Shown here in pieces: positions 1-6,670 of a DNA stretch of 11,853 bases. Positions within the stretch are counted from its first letter, which is position 1, and each line of letters opens with the position of its first letter. This DNA comes from DASPMP01 sp035248725 (GTDB lineage: Bacteria > Gemmatimonadota > Gemmatimonadetes > Gemmatimonadales > Gemmatimonadaceae). Both the position numbers and the translations under genes were made by a program. Under the pieces are notes generated by a model. That model saw only the letters and a program-made list of their open reading frames with translations, ran no database searches and was not told the DNA's origin. The DNA lies in the NCBI GenBank assembly GCA_035248725.1, contig DATFHG010000065.1, positions 1 to 11,853 on the forward strand, given 5' to 3'.

Positions 1-737
1 GGTTCGCTGACGACGCGGACCGCGTCAGTCTCCGACGTGTAGCCGAGTCCGCGCAGCGCCGCGTGCACGTCGTCGCGTATGGCCGGGTCCCGTACCAACA
101 CCACGGTCGACGCGGGATCCATGGCGTCGAGCACGCGACGCAACGCGTTCATCCGGCCGGTCTCGCTCACCGCTACGAACGAAAGCGAGGCCGGCGGCGC
201 ATCCGACGCCGGCGGCGCGACCCGCCGCGCACGGCGCGCGTACCGCTCCACGATGCTCTCCACTGCCGGGGAGACTGCGCTCGCGAACACCACGCGCGCC
301 GAGTCTTTTGGCATCTCCGCCATCACCGTTTCGAGGGCCTGGGTGTCCGCGGGACCGGCGTCCTCGATCCACGCGAGCACCACCGCTTTCAGGTCGTCGC
401 GTTTGAGGGCCGTGGATTCGATCAGCGCCAGCAACGTCACCGCGTCGCCGAGCACGACATGCGCGGGGTTCGTCCGCTGTACGCGCATCGCCCGCCGCGT
501 GCTCGTCGCCGCGAGGATGCGAACGTCGGGGCGCGCGCTCGCCGCGAGCCGTTCGGCGATGCCCGCCGCTGATTCGGCATCCGCGGTCACCACGACGACT
601 TGTGCCACGGCGGTGCCCGCATCGATGCGTTCCAGCAACGTGCGGACGGCATCTGCAGCCGCCTGCCAGTCTTCGTGCGTGAGATGCAGCTGGTTCTGCC
701 CGCGCGAGACGCCCTGACTTTCCTGTTCCTGTTCCAC
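1..737 (-). CDS. DEAD-box helicase-like protein lacking catalytic motifs (3' part beyond the left edge)
   Basis: An open minus-strand frame gives 245 codons and continues past base 1. The layout follows a DEAD-box RNA helicase. A VVVVTADAES strand (47-56) sits where motif Ia lies. HVVLGDAVTLL (93-103) replaces the usual VVxTPGRLL. VVLAWIEDA (119-127) replaces the VLDEAD motif. RVVFASAVSP (148-157) replaces LFSATxPP. A linker and the start of a second RecA-like fold follow (STVVLVRDPAIRDDVHAALRGLGY, from about residue 206). No GxGKT P-loop is visible, and the DEAD and SAT motifs are lost, so ATP-driven unwinding is unlikely. A full-length relative might carry a DbpA-type RNA-binding domain in the missing part, but this cannot be seen here. 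GTG at 737 is preferred because GAGGA lies 4-5 bases upstream. An in-frame ATG at 833 has only a weak ribosome site and would add non-protein-like sequence. Confidence 0.72.
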   Translation of the reverse strand, partial: MEQEQESQGVSRGQNQLHLTHEDWQAAADAVRTLLERIDAGTAVAQVVVVTADAESAAGIAERLAASARPDVRILAATSTRRAMRVQRTNPAHVVLGDAVTLLALIESTALKRDDLKAVVLAWIEDAGPADTQALETVMAEMPKDSARVVFASAVSPAVESIVERYARRARRVAPPASDAPPASLSFVAVSETGRMNALRRVLDAMDPASTVVLVRDPAIRDDVHAALRGLGYTSETDAVRVVSE

Positions 738-799
738 TGCGTCCTCGGAGTGCTCGAGGTGATTGGCCGACGCGCATCGCGTCGCGGGAGGGGAGGTCA

Positions 800-807
800 A
801 GTATAGT
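800..807. promoter_or_regulatory. Symmetric -10 element in the divergent intergenic region
   Basis: The bases AGTATAGT contain TATAGT on the plus strand (802-807) and TATACT on the minus strand (805-800), so one A/T patch in GC-rich DNA offers a -10 box in both directions. It lies between the minus-strand helicase-like gene (start 737) and the plus-strand operon (start 926). No convincing -35 box is seen at 16-18 bases on either side. A second possible plus -10, TATGTT, lies at 886-891, 35 bases before the operon's first start codon. The assignment is inference from sequence only. Confidence 0.3.
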
Positions 808-925
808 CCGGCCGAGGCTGCCCCTCCACGCATGCTGTTCTCGCCGCAAGGCGCGAGCCGTCTGGTCCAGCGTTCGCGCGCCCTGTATGTTAGCCGCTCG
901 CGCTGGCGCACTCGTGAGGAATGAA

Positions 926-1435
926 GTGAAGATCCCGATCCAGATAGAGCCGTCATCCGCAGGAGCGGCAACGCCCGCCGTGGAATACCGGTGGGATCCG
1001 GATACCGAGATCCTTTCGGCGCAGCTCTCGCCGCGCGCCAGCGGCAAGGGGATGTCCGGATCGGTGGAGCTCGAGGGGAGCGACGGCTCGTGGCTGATCC
1101 TCGACGTATCGGGCGGCCGCATCAACGGCATCGAGATCGCCGTGTGGCCCGACGTGCAGATTCGGAGCGCGCTGAAGCCGCCCGGGAAGCTCGAAGACGG
1201 CCAGATCGTGGTTCCGTCGCGCAAGTCGCAACCCGACGTCGCGGCGCTGGAAGTCGAGACCCCGATGATCGCCGAGTCGGACGAGACGGAGCGCAATTTC
1301 CACTTCACGCTCGGCCGCCCGAAGACCGCACGGACGGTGCGGTGTGCACAGGACCTGCTCGTGGACGTCGACGCGTCCAGCAACCTCGTCGGTCTGTGGC
1401 TGCTGAACGTGCCGCCCTTCAAGGCGATCGTGTGA
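926..1435 (+). CDS. Hypothetical protein with two DUF2283-like repeats
   Basis: A 169-residue soluble protein with no signal peptide or membrane segment. Two halves resemble the short DUF2283 fold, in which a beta hairpin is followed by a conserved xLDxxxxGxxxGIEI strand. The first copy runs from VEYRWDPDTEILSAQLS to LILDVSGGRINGIEIAVW. The second runs from FHFTLGRP to LLVDVDASSNLVGLWLLNV. The family has no assigned function, so none is claimed. GTG at 926 is chosen because GAGGA (916-920) sits five bases upstream; an in-frame ATG at 887 lacks a ribosome site. It is the first gene of the plus-strand run, and its stop overlaps the next start by four bases (GTGA), so the two are probably translationally coupled. 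The family call rests on pattern memory and is moderate. Confidence 0.75.
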   Translation: MKIPIQIEPSSAGAATPAVEYRWDPDTEILSAQLSPRASGKGMSGSVELEGSDGSWLILDVSGGRINGIEIAVWPDVQIRSALKPPGKLEDGQIVVPSRKSQPDVAALEVETPMIAESDETERNFHFTLGRPKTARTVRCAQDLLVDVDASSNLVGLWLLNVPPFKAIV

Positions 1436-1710
1436 TCACGACGATCGTCCTGTGTCGCATCAACCCACCGCAGATTCCCGATGCGGCGCGCGTGCTCGCG
1501 GGCGTGGACGGTGTGGACGAAGTGTACAGCGTGTCCGGTGAATGGGATCTGGTCGCGATCGTGCGCGTTCCGCGGTATGAGGACATCGCGCGCGTGGTGA
1601 CGGAGACGTTCCCGAAGGTGCCCGGGCTGCAGCGTACGCAGACGCTCACCGCGTTCCGTGCCTACTCGAAAAAGGACCTCCAGCAGGCCTGGGACATCGG
1701 CGTGGAGTAG
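1432..1710 (+). CDS. Stand-alone RAM domain protein (Lrp/AsnC effector-binding domain)
   Basis: A 92-residue protein made of a single RAM domain with no DNA-binding helix-turn-helix. The signature is clear: an opening strand TTIVLCRI, then GVDGVDEVYSVSGEWDLVAIV (about 24-44), then VPGLQRTQTLTAF (about 63-75), matching the family pattern in which a GxxDL turn precedes the second strand and a TxT strand closes the fold. RAM domains bind small ligands, often amino acids, at dimer interfaces and form octamers. Stand-alone members are known, but their roles are mostly unclear. The GTG start overlaps the previous stop by four bases, with AAGG (1421-1424) as a ribosome site. Its TAG stop overlaps the GTG of the nurA-like gene by one base. 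Coupling to the nuclease gene suggests, but does not show, a regulatory or structural link. Confidence 0.85.
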   Translation: MITTIVLCRINPPQIPDAARVLAGVDGVDEVYSVSGEWDLVAIVRVPRYEDIARVVTETFPKVPGLQRTQTLTAFRAYSKKDLQQAWDIGVE

Positions 1711-2669
1711 TGGACGCGGGATTTCACAACCTGCAGCGCCAGCTCGCCGCACTGCTGCCCGGCGAGACCTGGCTCGAGTCGTCGCCGCCGCTGGAGCTCA
1801 CGTCCATGGGCGTCGACGAGGCGCCGCGGCTCATTTCGGCGACGCTGCTGGAGGACCGCACGCTCCGCGCCCACACGATCGCGGGCGACGTCGAGCCGCA
1901 CTTCGCCGCCTTCCTCGACGGCACGCAGCGCAGCCGTGTCATTGCACACGCGGGCGAGGTACCGATCGTTCACGGCGTCATCGCGGCCGTTGTGCGGCAG
2001 CGCGTGGAGCGGCGCCTCGGAACCTGGAGGGCGCCCATCGTCCGCGGCGCCTTGTACGCCCCACTCGGGCTGCTCGGCGACGTCTGGCGCGATGCGCTGC
2101 GGCGCTCGCGCATCGACGTGGTCGATACGCTCGACGCCAAACAGGGAGATTCGCAGCATCCGTTCGCGCTGCAGGACGCCGCCATTCATGCGATTCAGCG
2201 CGCCCGGGAGGCGGCCGAGCGCGAGCTGGCCGAGGCATGGTGTGCGGCCGGAGACGGCGATCTCTTTCTCGACGGCTCCGTGACTGGAAGTGACGCGGTC
2301 GCCACGTCGTCCCGCGCCGTTGGCGTGGTGAAGACGCACCGGACGCTGTATGCGGAAGGCGACGCGCTACGCACCGTGCTGCGCCTGCACCGCGCCGAGC
2401 GTTCCAGCATATTTCGCATCACGTCGCCGAGGCGGACGCCCGTAGCCAGCTGGTACCTGCGCGTGCGCGACCCGCGCGGCCACGATCCGCTCTGGGGGCT
2501 GGTCCGCGTCGAGGTCGCGGAAGCGCACGGCAACCTGCCACAACGCGCGGACGACGTCTCACGATGGGTGCTCGCCGAAGCTCTGCCGCTGGCCGTACCG
2601 GACGGTCGGTGGGACAAGATGATGTATGGTATACGTGATTGCGAAGAATTCCTGAGAGCGATTCAGTGA
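1710..2669 (+). CDS. nurA: NurA-type 5'-3' nuclease
   Basis: A 319-residue protein matching the NurA nuclease, which partners HerA in DNA end resection. Visible motifs are a first acidic motif FLDGTQRS (D70) followed by PIVHGVIAAVV; a second acidic motif LFLDGSV (D188); VGVVKTH with K208; WYLRV before LWGLVRVEV with E268; and a C-terminal DDVSRWVLAEALP helix. In the family the acidic residues bind Mn2+ and cut DNA, and the length fits archaeal NurA (roughly 330 residues). The exact residue equivalences here are inferred by eye. The GTG start overlaps the upstream TAG by one base, and the TGA overlaps the herA-like GTG by four bases (GTGA). This arrangement, with nurA directly before herA, supports co-translation of the two subunits. 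Confidence 0.85.
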   Translation: MDAGFHNLQRQLAALLPGETWLESSPPLELTSMGVDEAPRLISATLLEDRTLRAHTIAGDVEPHFAAFLDGTQRSRVIAHAGEVPIVHGVIAAVVRQRVERRLGTWRAPIVRGALYAPLGLLGDVWRDALRRSRIDVVDTLDAKQGDSQHPFALQDAAIHAIQRAREAAERELAEAWCAAGDGDLFLDGSVTGSDAVATSSRAVGVVKTHRTLYAEGDALRTVLRLHRAERSSIFRITSPRRTPVASWYLRVRDPRGHDPLWGLVRVEVAEAHGNLPQRADDVSRWVLAEALPLAVPDGRWDKMMYGIRDCEEFLRAIQ

Positions 2670-4627
2670 GCCCAGCGGCCGAACGCGTGCTCGGTCGCGT
2701 GGTCGCCACGGAAAAGCGGCCGAACACGCCGCACGAGTTCCATTTCTGGACCGCGATCGACTCGCCGATCGGCATCGGCACCATCGTGCGCGTCGATGCG
2801 GAGATTCCGGTTGCCGGCCAGATGGTGCGTGTCTACGGTGTGGTCGTGGAAGGATTCAGCTACACCGACCTGCAGTCGCCGATTCACGACGTGCTGGGAC
2901 ACGACGGCTCACCGGCGGGCGCGTCCCTCGCCGCGACGCAACGGGCGGAGATCCGGCTGTACACCGCGCATGTGCTGCGCCAGCTGCCCGAGGAGCCACT
3001 CCAGCCCGTTCCGATGGGAAAGGTGGCGCTCGCTTCCGACGAGGACGTCGCCGTCGCGCTGCGGATGGACACCTACCTCGCTGCCGAGGCGCGCACCGCG
3101 ATTCCCGTCGGCATCTATCGGGCGGGCGCGATGGAAGCACCGATCTATCTTGATGCGGATTTCCTCCTTGGTCCCGAGGCCGCGCACCTCAACATCACCG
3201 GCGTATCGGGACTCGCGACCAAGACCAGCGCGGTTGAATGGCTGCTGGCGTCGATCTTCGCGCACTTTCCCGAGCAGAAGGGATCGGTGGCGGCCATCTG
3301 CTTCAACGTGAAGGGACCCGACCTGCTCTTCCTCGATCAGCCAGGCAAGCTGGACGAGAGCGATCGCGAGATGTACGAGAAGCTCGGCGTGCGATCGGAG
3401 CCGTTCGACAAGGTGGAATACTTCGCTCCCTACACGCCCAAGGGGTTCACGCTGAACACGCTGCGGTCGAACGAGGCGCTCGCGGGCAACATGCGACCGC
3501 TGACGTGGGGCCTCAACGAGGTGATGCAGTTCGCGGAAGTGCTCTTGAACAAGGACGACGTGGACGCGAAGGCGGACGCGTTCATCGATTTCCTGCAGGA
3601 GCGCGTGATCAACCGCGAGTTCACGGATCCGGTGCTCTCCACCACGCATCGCGTCCGGTCCTTCGGGGATCTCGAGGCGTTCTTCCGCGACTTGCTGCGC
3701 GGCGTGGAGGACAGAGGATCGGGCGAATACTGGCGCACCCATCACGTGGCGACCATCCGCAAGGTGCGCAACCGGCTGTCGAACATCTCGACGCGCTGCG
3801 CGGGACTGGTCACGGACGAAGGCGTGGTCAGCGATCTGCCCTTCGGGAGCTTTGCCGACAGAACGGTGTACGTAGTCGACGTCGCGTCGCTCGAAGAAGA
3901 CACGCAGGATCTGATCTTCGCGCGTGTGGTGTCCAAGCTTCGGGAGCACCTGGAGCGGCGCGATCTGGGCGTGAGCCACGTCGTCGTCTTCGTGGACGAG
4001 CTGAACAAGTACGCGCCCGGCGACGGACCCGAGACCTACGTGCGCAAAATGCTGCTCGACATCGCCGAACGTGGACGGTATCTGGGCCTCGTGTTGTTCA
4101 GCGCTCAGCAGTTCCGGTCACAGGTCCATCGGCGCGTCGTCGGCAACTCGGGCACGTCGCTCTACGGGCGCATGGACATGGACGAGCTGGCGACGCCGGG
4201 GTACGCGGTGCTGTCGGCGGCGACCAAGACCAAGCTGGCGACGCTCGAGAAGGGCCATCTCATGGTGCGACACCCGCATTTCGCGCAGCCCATCTTCGTG
4301 CGCTTTCCGCGCCCCGCCGCGATGCGCGGCCGCGACGGCGCCGAGCGTTTTCCGCCGGCGGGTGACATCGCACTCGATGTGGCCGTGCTGCGCTCGCTGC
4401 GTCAGCTCGATGGGTCGGTGTCGCTCGACTGGGTGAAGCGCACCATCACGGGCCACGACGAAGGGCAGGTCATCCGCGCGCGCAACGCCACGCTTCAGGC
4501 GCGCCCGGAACGCGTGCAACCATTCTTCGAGGCGCAGTTCCGCCGCATCGTGCCGCCGGAAGCCACACCGCGGGCAACGACGGTTCCCATCCGCTCGCTG
4601 CCCGGCGACGATCCGTACGGATTCTGA
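2666..4627 (+). CDS. herA: HerA-type hexameric DNA translocase/ATPase
   Basis: A 653-residue FtsK/HerA-superfamily ATPase that should pump DNA and drive the NurA nuclease. The N-terminus (about 6-60) reads as a HAS barrel: VLGRVVATEKRP, then FHFWTAIDSPIGIGTIVRV. The ATPase core follows: a P-loop GVSGLATKTS (179-188), Walker B VVVFVDELNKYAP (D444, E445), then RGRYLGLVLFSAQQ with a sensor glutamine (481/482), and the RVVGNSGTSLYGRMD segment expected to carry the arginine finger region. The P-loop is one residue longer than GxxGxGKT and lacks its last glycine. I recall similar ATKTS loops in some bacterial HerA/DUF87 proteins, so it may be a subfamily trait. The start is GTG 2666, overlapping the nurA stop as GTGA. 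An in-frame TTG at 2639 would reach back into nurA and is less likely. Confidence 0.9.
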   Translation: MSPAAERVLGRVVATEKRPNTPHEFHFWTAIDSPIGIGTIVRVDAEIPVAGQMVRVYGVVVEGFSYTDLQSPIHDVLGHDGSPAGASLAATQRAEIRLYTAHVLRQLPEEPLQPVPMGKVALASDEDVAVALRMDTYLAAEARTAIPVGIYRAGAMEAPIYLDADFLLGPEAAHLNITGVSGLATKTSAVEWLLASIFAHFPEQKGSVAAICFNVKGPDLLFLDQPGKLDESDREMYEKLGVRSEPFDKVEYFAPYTPKGFTLNTLRSNEALAGNMRPLTWGLNEVMQFAEVLLNKDDVDAKADAFIDFLQERVINREFTDPVLSTTHRVRSFGDLEAFFRDLLRGVEDRGSGEYWRTHHVATIRKVRNRLSNISTRCAGLVTDEGVVSDLPFGSFADRTVYVVDVASLEEDTQDLIFARVVSKLREHLERRDLGVSHVVVFVDELNKYAPGDGPETYVRKMLLDIAERGRYLGLVLFSAQQFRSQVHRRVVGNSGTSLYGRMDMDELATPGYAVLSAATKTKLATLEKGHLMVRHPHFAQPIFVRFPRPAAMRGRDGAERFPPAGDIALDVAVLRSLRQLDGSVSLDWVKRTITGHDEGQVIRARNATLQARPERVQPFFEAQFRRIVPPEATPRATTVPIRSLPGDDPYGF

Positions 4628-4632
4628 GTCGG

Positions 4633-5475
4633 ATGCTCGCGAAGCCGCTGACACTGCTCCTCGCGCTGGCGACGACGGCAGCCGCGCAGCGCACGCCGCT
4701 CGAGGTCCGTCCGCGCGTCGGAGATACGCTGCGCATGCGTCTCGATCAGACGACGGAGATGAGCGCGCAGCGTGCGGGTGCACCGGCGCGGCAGGTCACC
4801 ACCCGCACGACGATGTTGTCGCGGGCGATCGTCGAGAGCGAGGTGGTGGACGCGGCGATCGTCCTCGCCATCACGGATTCGGTGGACGTGTCATCCACCG
4901 ACGAGAACGCGCGCGCCGCCGCGCTGGCCAACAGTCGCCAGCTGGTGGGCAAGTCGATGCGACTGCGTCTTGCACGCGACGGCAGCGTCACCGTCGCGGA
5001 GCCCACCGGCGCGGTGTCGAAGTCCGTGGTGGACCTGGCGTCCGTCATGCCGGCCACGTTCCCGCGCGATCCCGTGGCGGTCGGCGATACCTGGAGTCGT
5101 GAGATGCCGATCGCGCCCGCCGCCCTCGCGCGCCTGCTCGGCCCGGGGAGCCGCGGAGGCGTGGCCAGAGCTACGTTCCGGCTCGATTCGCTCTCGCGCC
5201 AGGCCGATTTCGCCTACGTCAGCATGCATGGTACGCTCGCGGCGTCGACGCCGGCTGCCGCTCCGCAGACGGCGCTCGTTCCGTCCCCGGCGCTCGACGG
5301 TACGGTCAGCGGCGGCATGATCGTGGATCGACGCCGCGGCTGGCTGTCGCAATCGCGATTCGTCGTCGATCTGCGGACGCTCGTCGGCGGCCGCGATGCG
5401 TCGCACGCGGCGACGGAGTTCCACATGCGCGTCACGCAACAAATGCGTGTGTTCGGGAGACCACCGGCGCGCTAG
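4633..5475 (+). CDS. Exported protein of unknown function inserted between herA and the Mre11 gene
   Basis: A 280-residue protein with a clear signal peptide: a Lys at position 4, a hydrophobic stretch (about 6-14), then small residues ending in TTAAA before Q19, consistent with signal peptidase I cleavage after residue 18. There is no lipobox cysteine. The mature part begins with LEVRPRVGDTLRMRLDQTTEM and has a repeated beta-strand character (RTTMLSRAIVESEVVDAAIVLAITDSV; FHMRVTQQMRVFG near the end). The GDTLRMRLDQT-like opening resembles periplasmic beta-rich proteins such as DUF6263, but the match is weak and I do not assign the family. ATG at 4633 is five bases after the herA stop, and the next gene begins 12 bases after this stop. 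An exported protein cannot act on DNA in the cytoplasm, so it is probably a passenger in the operon. Confidence 0.8.
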   Translation: MLAKPLTLLLALATTAAAQRTPLEVRPRVGDTLRMRLDQTTEMSAQRAGAPARQVTTRTTMLSRAIVESEVVDAAIVLAITDSVDVSSTDENARAAALANSRQLVGKSMRLRLARDGSVTVAEPTGAVSKSVVDLASVMPATFPRDPVAVGDTWSREMPIAPAALARLLGPGSRGGVARATFRLDSLSRQADFAYVSMHGTLAASTPAAAPQTALVPSPALDGTVSGGMIVDRRRGWLSQSRFVVDLRTLVGGRDASHAATEFHMRVTQQMRVFGRPPAR

Positions 5476-5487
5476 ATTGGTCGCCGG

Positions 5488-6669
5488 GTGCGCCTCGTCC
5501 ATCTCTCGGATCTCCACCTCGGGTACCGGCAGTATCAGCGTCTCACTCCGACTGGGATCAACCAGCGCGAATGGGACGTGGCGAACACGTTTCGCCGCGC
5601 GATCGATCGCGTCATCGACATCGCGCCCGAGCTGATCGTCGTCTCCGGCGACGTGTTCCACAGCTCGCGCCCCACGAACGCGGCGATCCTGCATGCCTTC
5701 CGTCAGTTCATGCGTCTGCGCACGTCGCTGCCCGAGACGCGCATCGTCGTCATCGCGGGCGACCATGACACGCCGCGCACGACCGAGAGCGGCAGCATCA
5801 TGGGCCTCTTCGAGCAGATCGGCCTCCACGTCGCGGCGAGCGAGCCACGGCAGTTTCATTTCGCCGAGCTGGAGACCTCCGTCCTCGCGATCCCGGATGG
5901 CCACGACATCGCGCGCATGCCGAACGACGCCGCGAAGCACAACGTCCTCGTCATGCACTGCGACGTCGACGACGTGGTGCCGCGCTATTACGCCGAGCTC
6001 GATCGCGCCACCGTGAAGCTGTCGCGCGGCGATCTCGCCGCTTCCCGATGGAGCTACGTGGCACTCGGCCACTACCACTCGCACCAGCGCGTGGCGGACA
6101 ACGCGTTCTACGCGGGCTCGCTGGACTTCACCAGCCTGAACGTGTGGTTCGATCTCGACGAGCACCCGCGGAAGGGATTCGTCGTGTTCGATCTCGAAAC
6201 CGGCGAGCATCGTTTCGAGGCGGTCGAGGAATCGCGCGCCTTCATCGATCTCGCGCCGATCGATGCGCGCGATCTGAGCGTGGTCGAGGTGAACGCGGCG
6301 ATCCAGTCGATCGTCGAACGCGTGAAAGGAGGCATCGACGACAAGGTCGTGCGTCTCGTGGTGCGGGACATTCCGCGCGCCGTCGCGCGCGAGCTCGACC
6401 ATCGCCTGATCCGCGAGTACAAGCGCCGCGCGCTCAGCTTCCATCTCGACACGCGCCGTCCGGAAATCACGCGACGTGATGCCGCGGGCGCGCCGGTACG
6501 CCGGCCGTCCGTTGCGGAGTTCGTGCGTCAGAAGCTCGTCGAACGGCCGCTCCCGCCGGAGATCGAACGCGAGCGCGTGGTGGAGCTGGGCCTGAAGTAT
6601 CTGAACGACGCCGACGCATTCCCGTCCGCGGCGGCGACCACGGCGATCGTGGCGGAGCCGGAGGGCTGA
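5488..6669 (+). CDS. sbcD: Mre11/SbcD-type DNA double-strand-break nuclease
   Basis: A 393-residue calcineurin-like metallophosphoesterase of the Mre11/SbcD family, the nuclease partner of Rad50/SbcC. Phosphoesterase motifs occur in order: DLHLG (D8, H10), SGDVFH (G54, D55), AGDHDTP (G91-D94), VMHCD (H157) and GHYHSHQ (H195, H197). These should bind two Mn2+ ions. The third motif is normally GNHD; here the metal-binding asparagine is aspartate (D92). A capping region and a C-terminal Rad50-binding helical part follow (about 250-393), with a basic RREYKRRALSF-like stretch near 315. The length is close to archaeal and bacterial Mre11/SbcD. GTG at 5488 is used because the MRLVHLSDLHLG opening is the family's typical N-terminus. 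The Rad50 gene begins one base after the stop, so the two subunits are co-translated. Confidence 0.93.
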   Translation: MRLVHLSDLHLGYRQYQRLTPTGINQREWDVANTFRRAIDRVIDIAPELIVVSGDVFHSSRPTNAAILHAFRQFMRLRTSLPETRIVVIAGDHDTPRTTESGSIMGLFEQIGLHVAASEPRQFHFAELETSVLAIPDGHDIARMPNDAAKHNVLVMHCDVDDVVPRYYAELDRATVKLSRGDLAASRWSYVALGHYHSHQRVADNAFYAGSLDFTSLNVWFDLDEHPRKGFVVFDLETGEHRFEAVEESRAFIDLAPIDARDLSVVEVNAAIQSIVERVKGGIDDKVVRLVVRDIPRAVARELDHRLIREYKRRALSFHLDTRRPEITRRDAAGAPVRRPSVAEFVRQKLVERPLPPEIERERVVELGLKYLNDADAFPSAAATTAIVAEPEG

Positions 6670-6670
6670 C

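Noticed and set aside
25..1752. Long minus-strand open frame of 575 codons
   Set aside because: It runs antisense through three genes with clear motifs and reads as Arg/Ala-rich text with no family signal; it is a by-product of high GC.
2639..2665. Upstream TTG start for the HerA gene
   Set aside because: GTG 2666 overlaps the nurA stop as GTGA, like the other coupled starts here, and the extra nine residues are not family-like.
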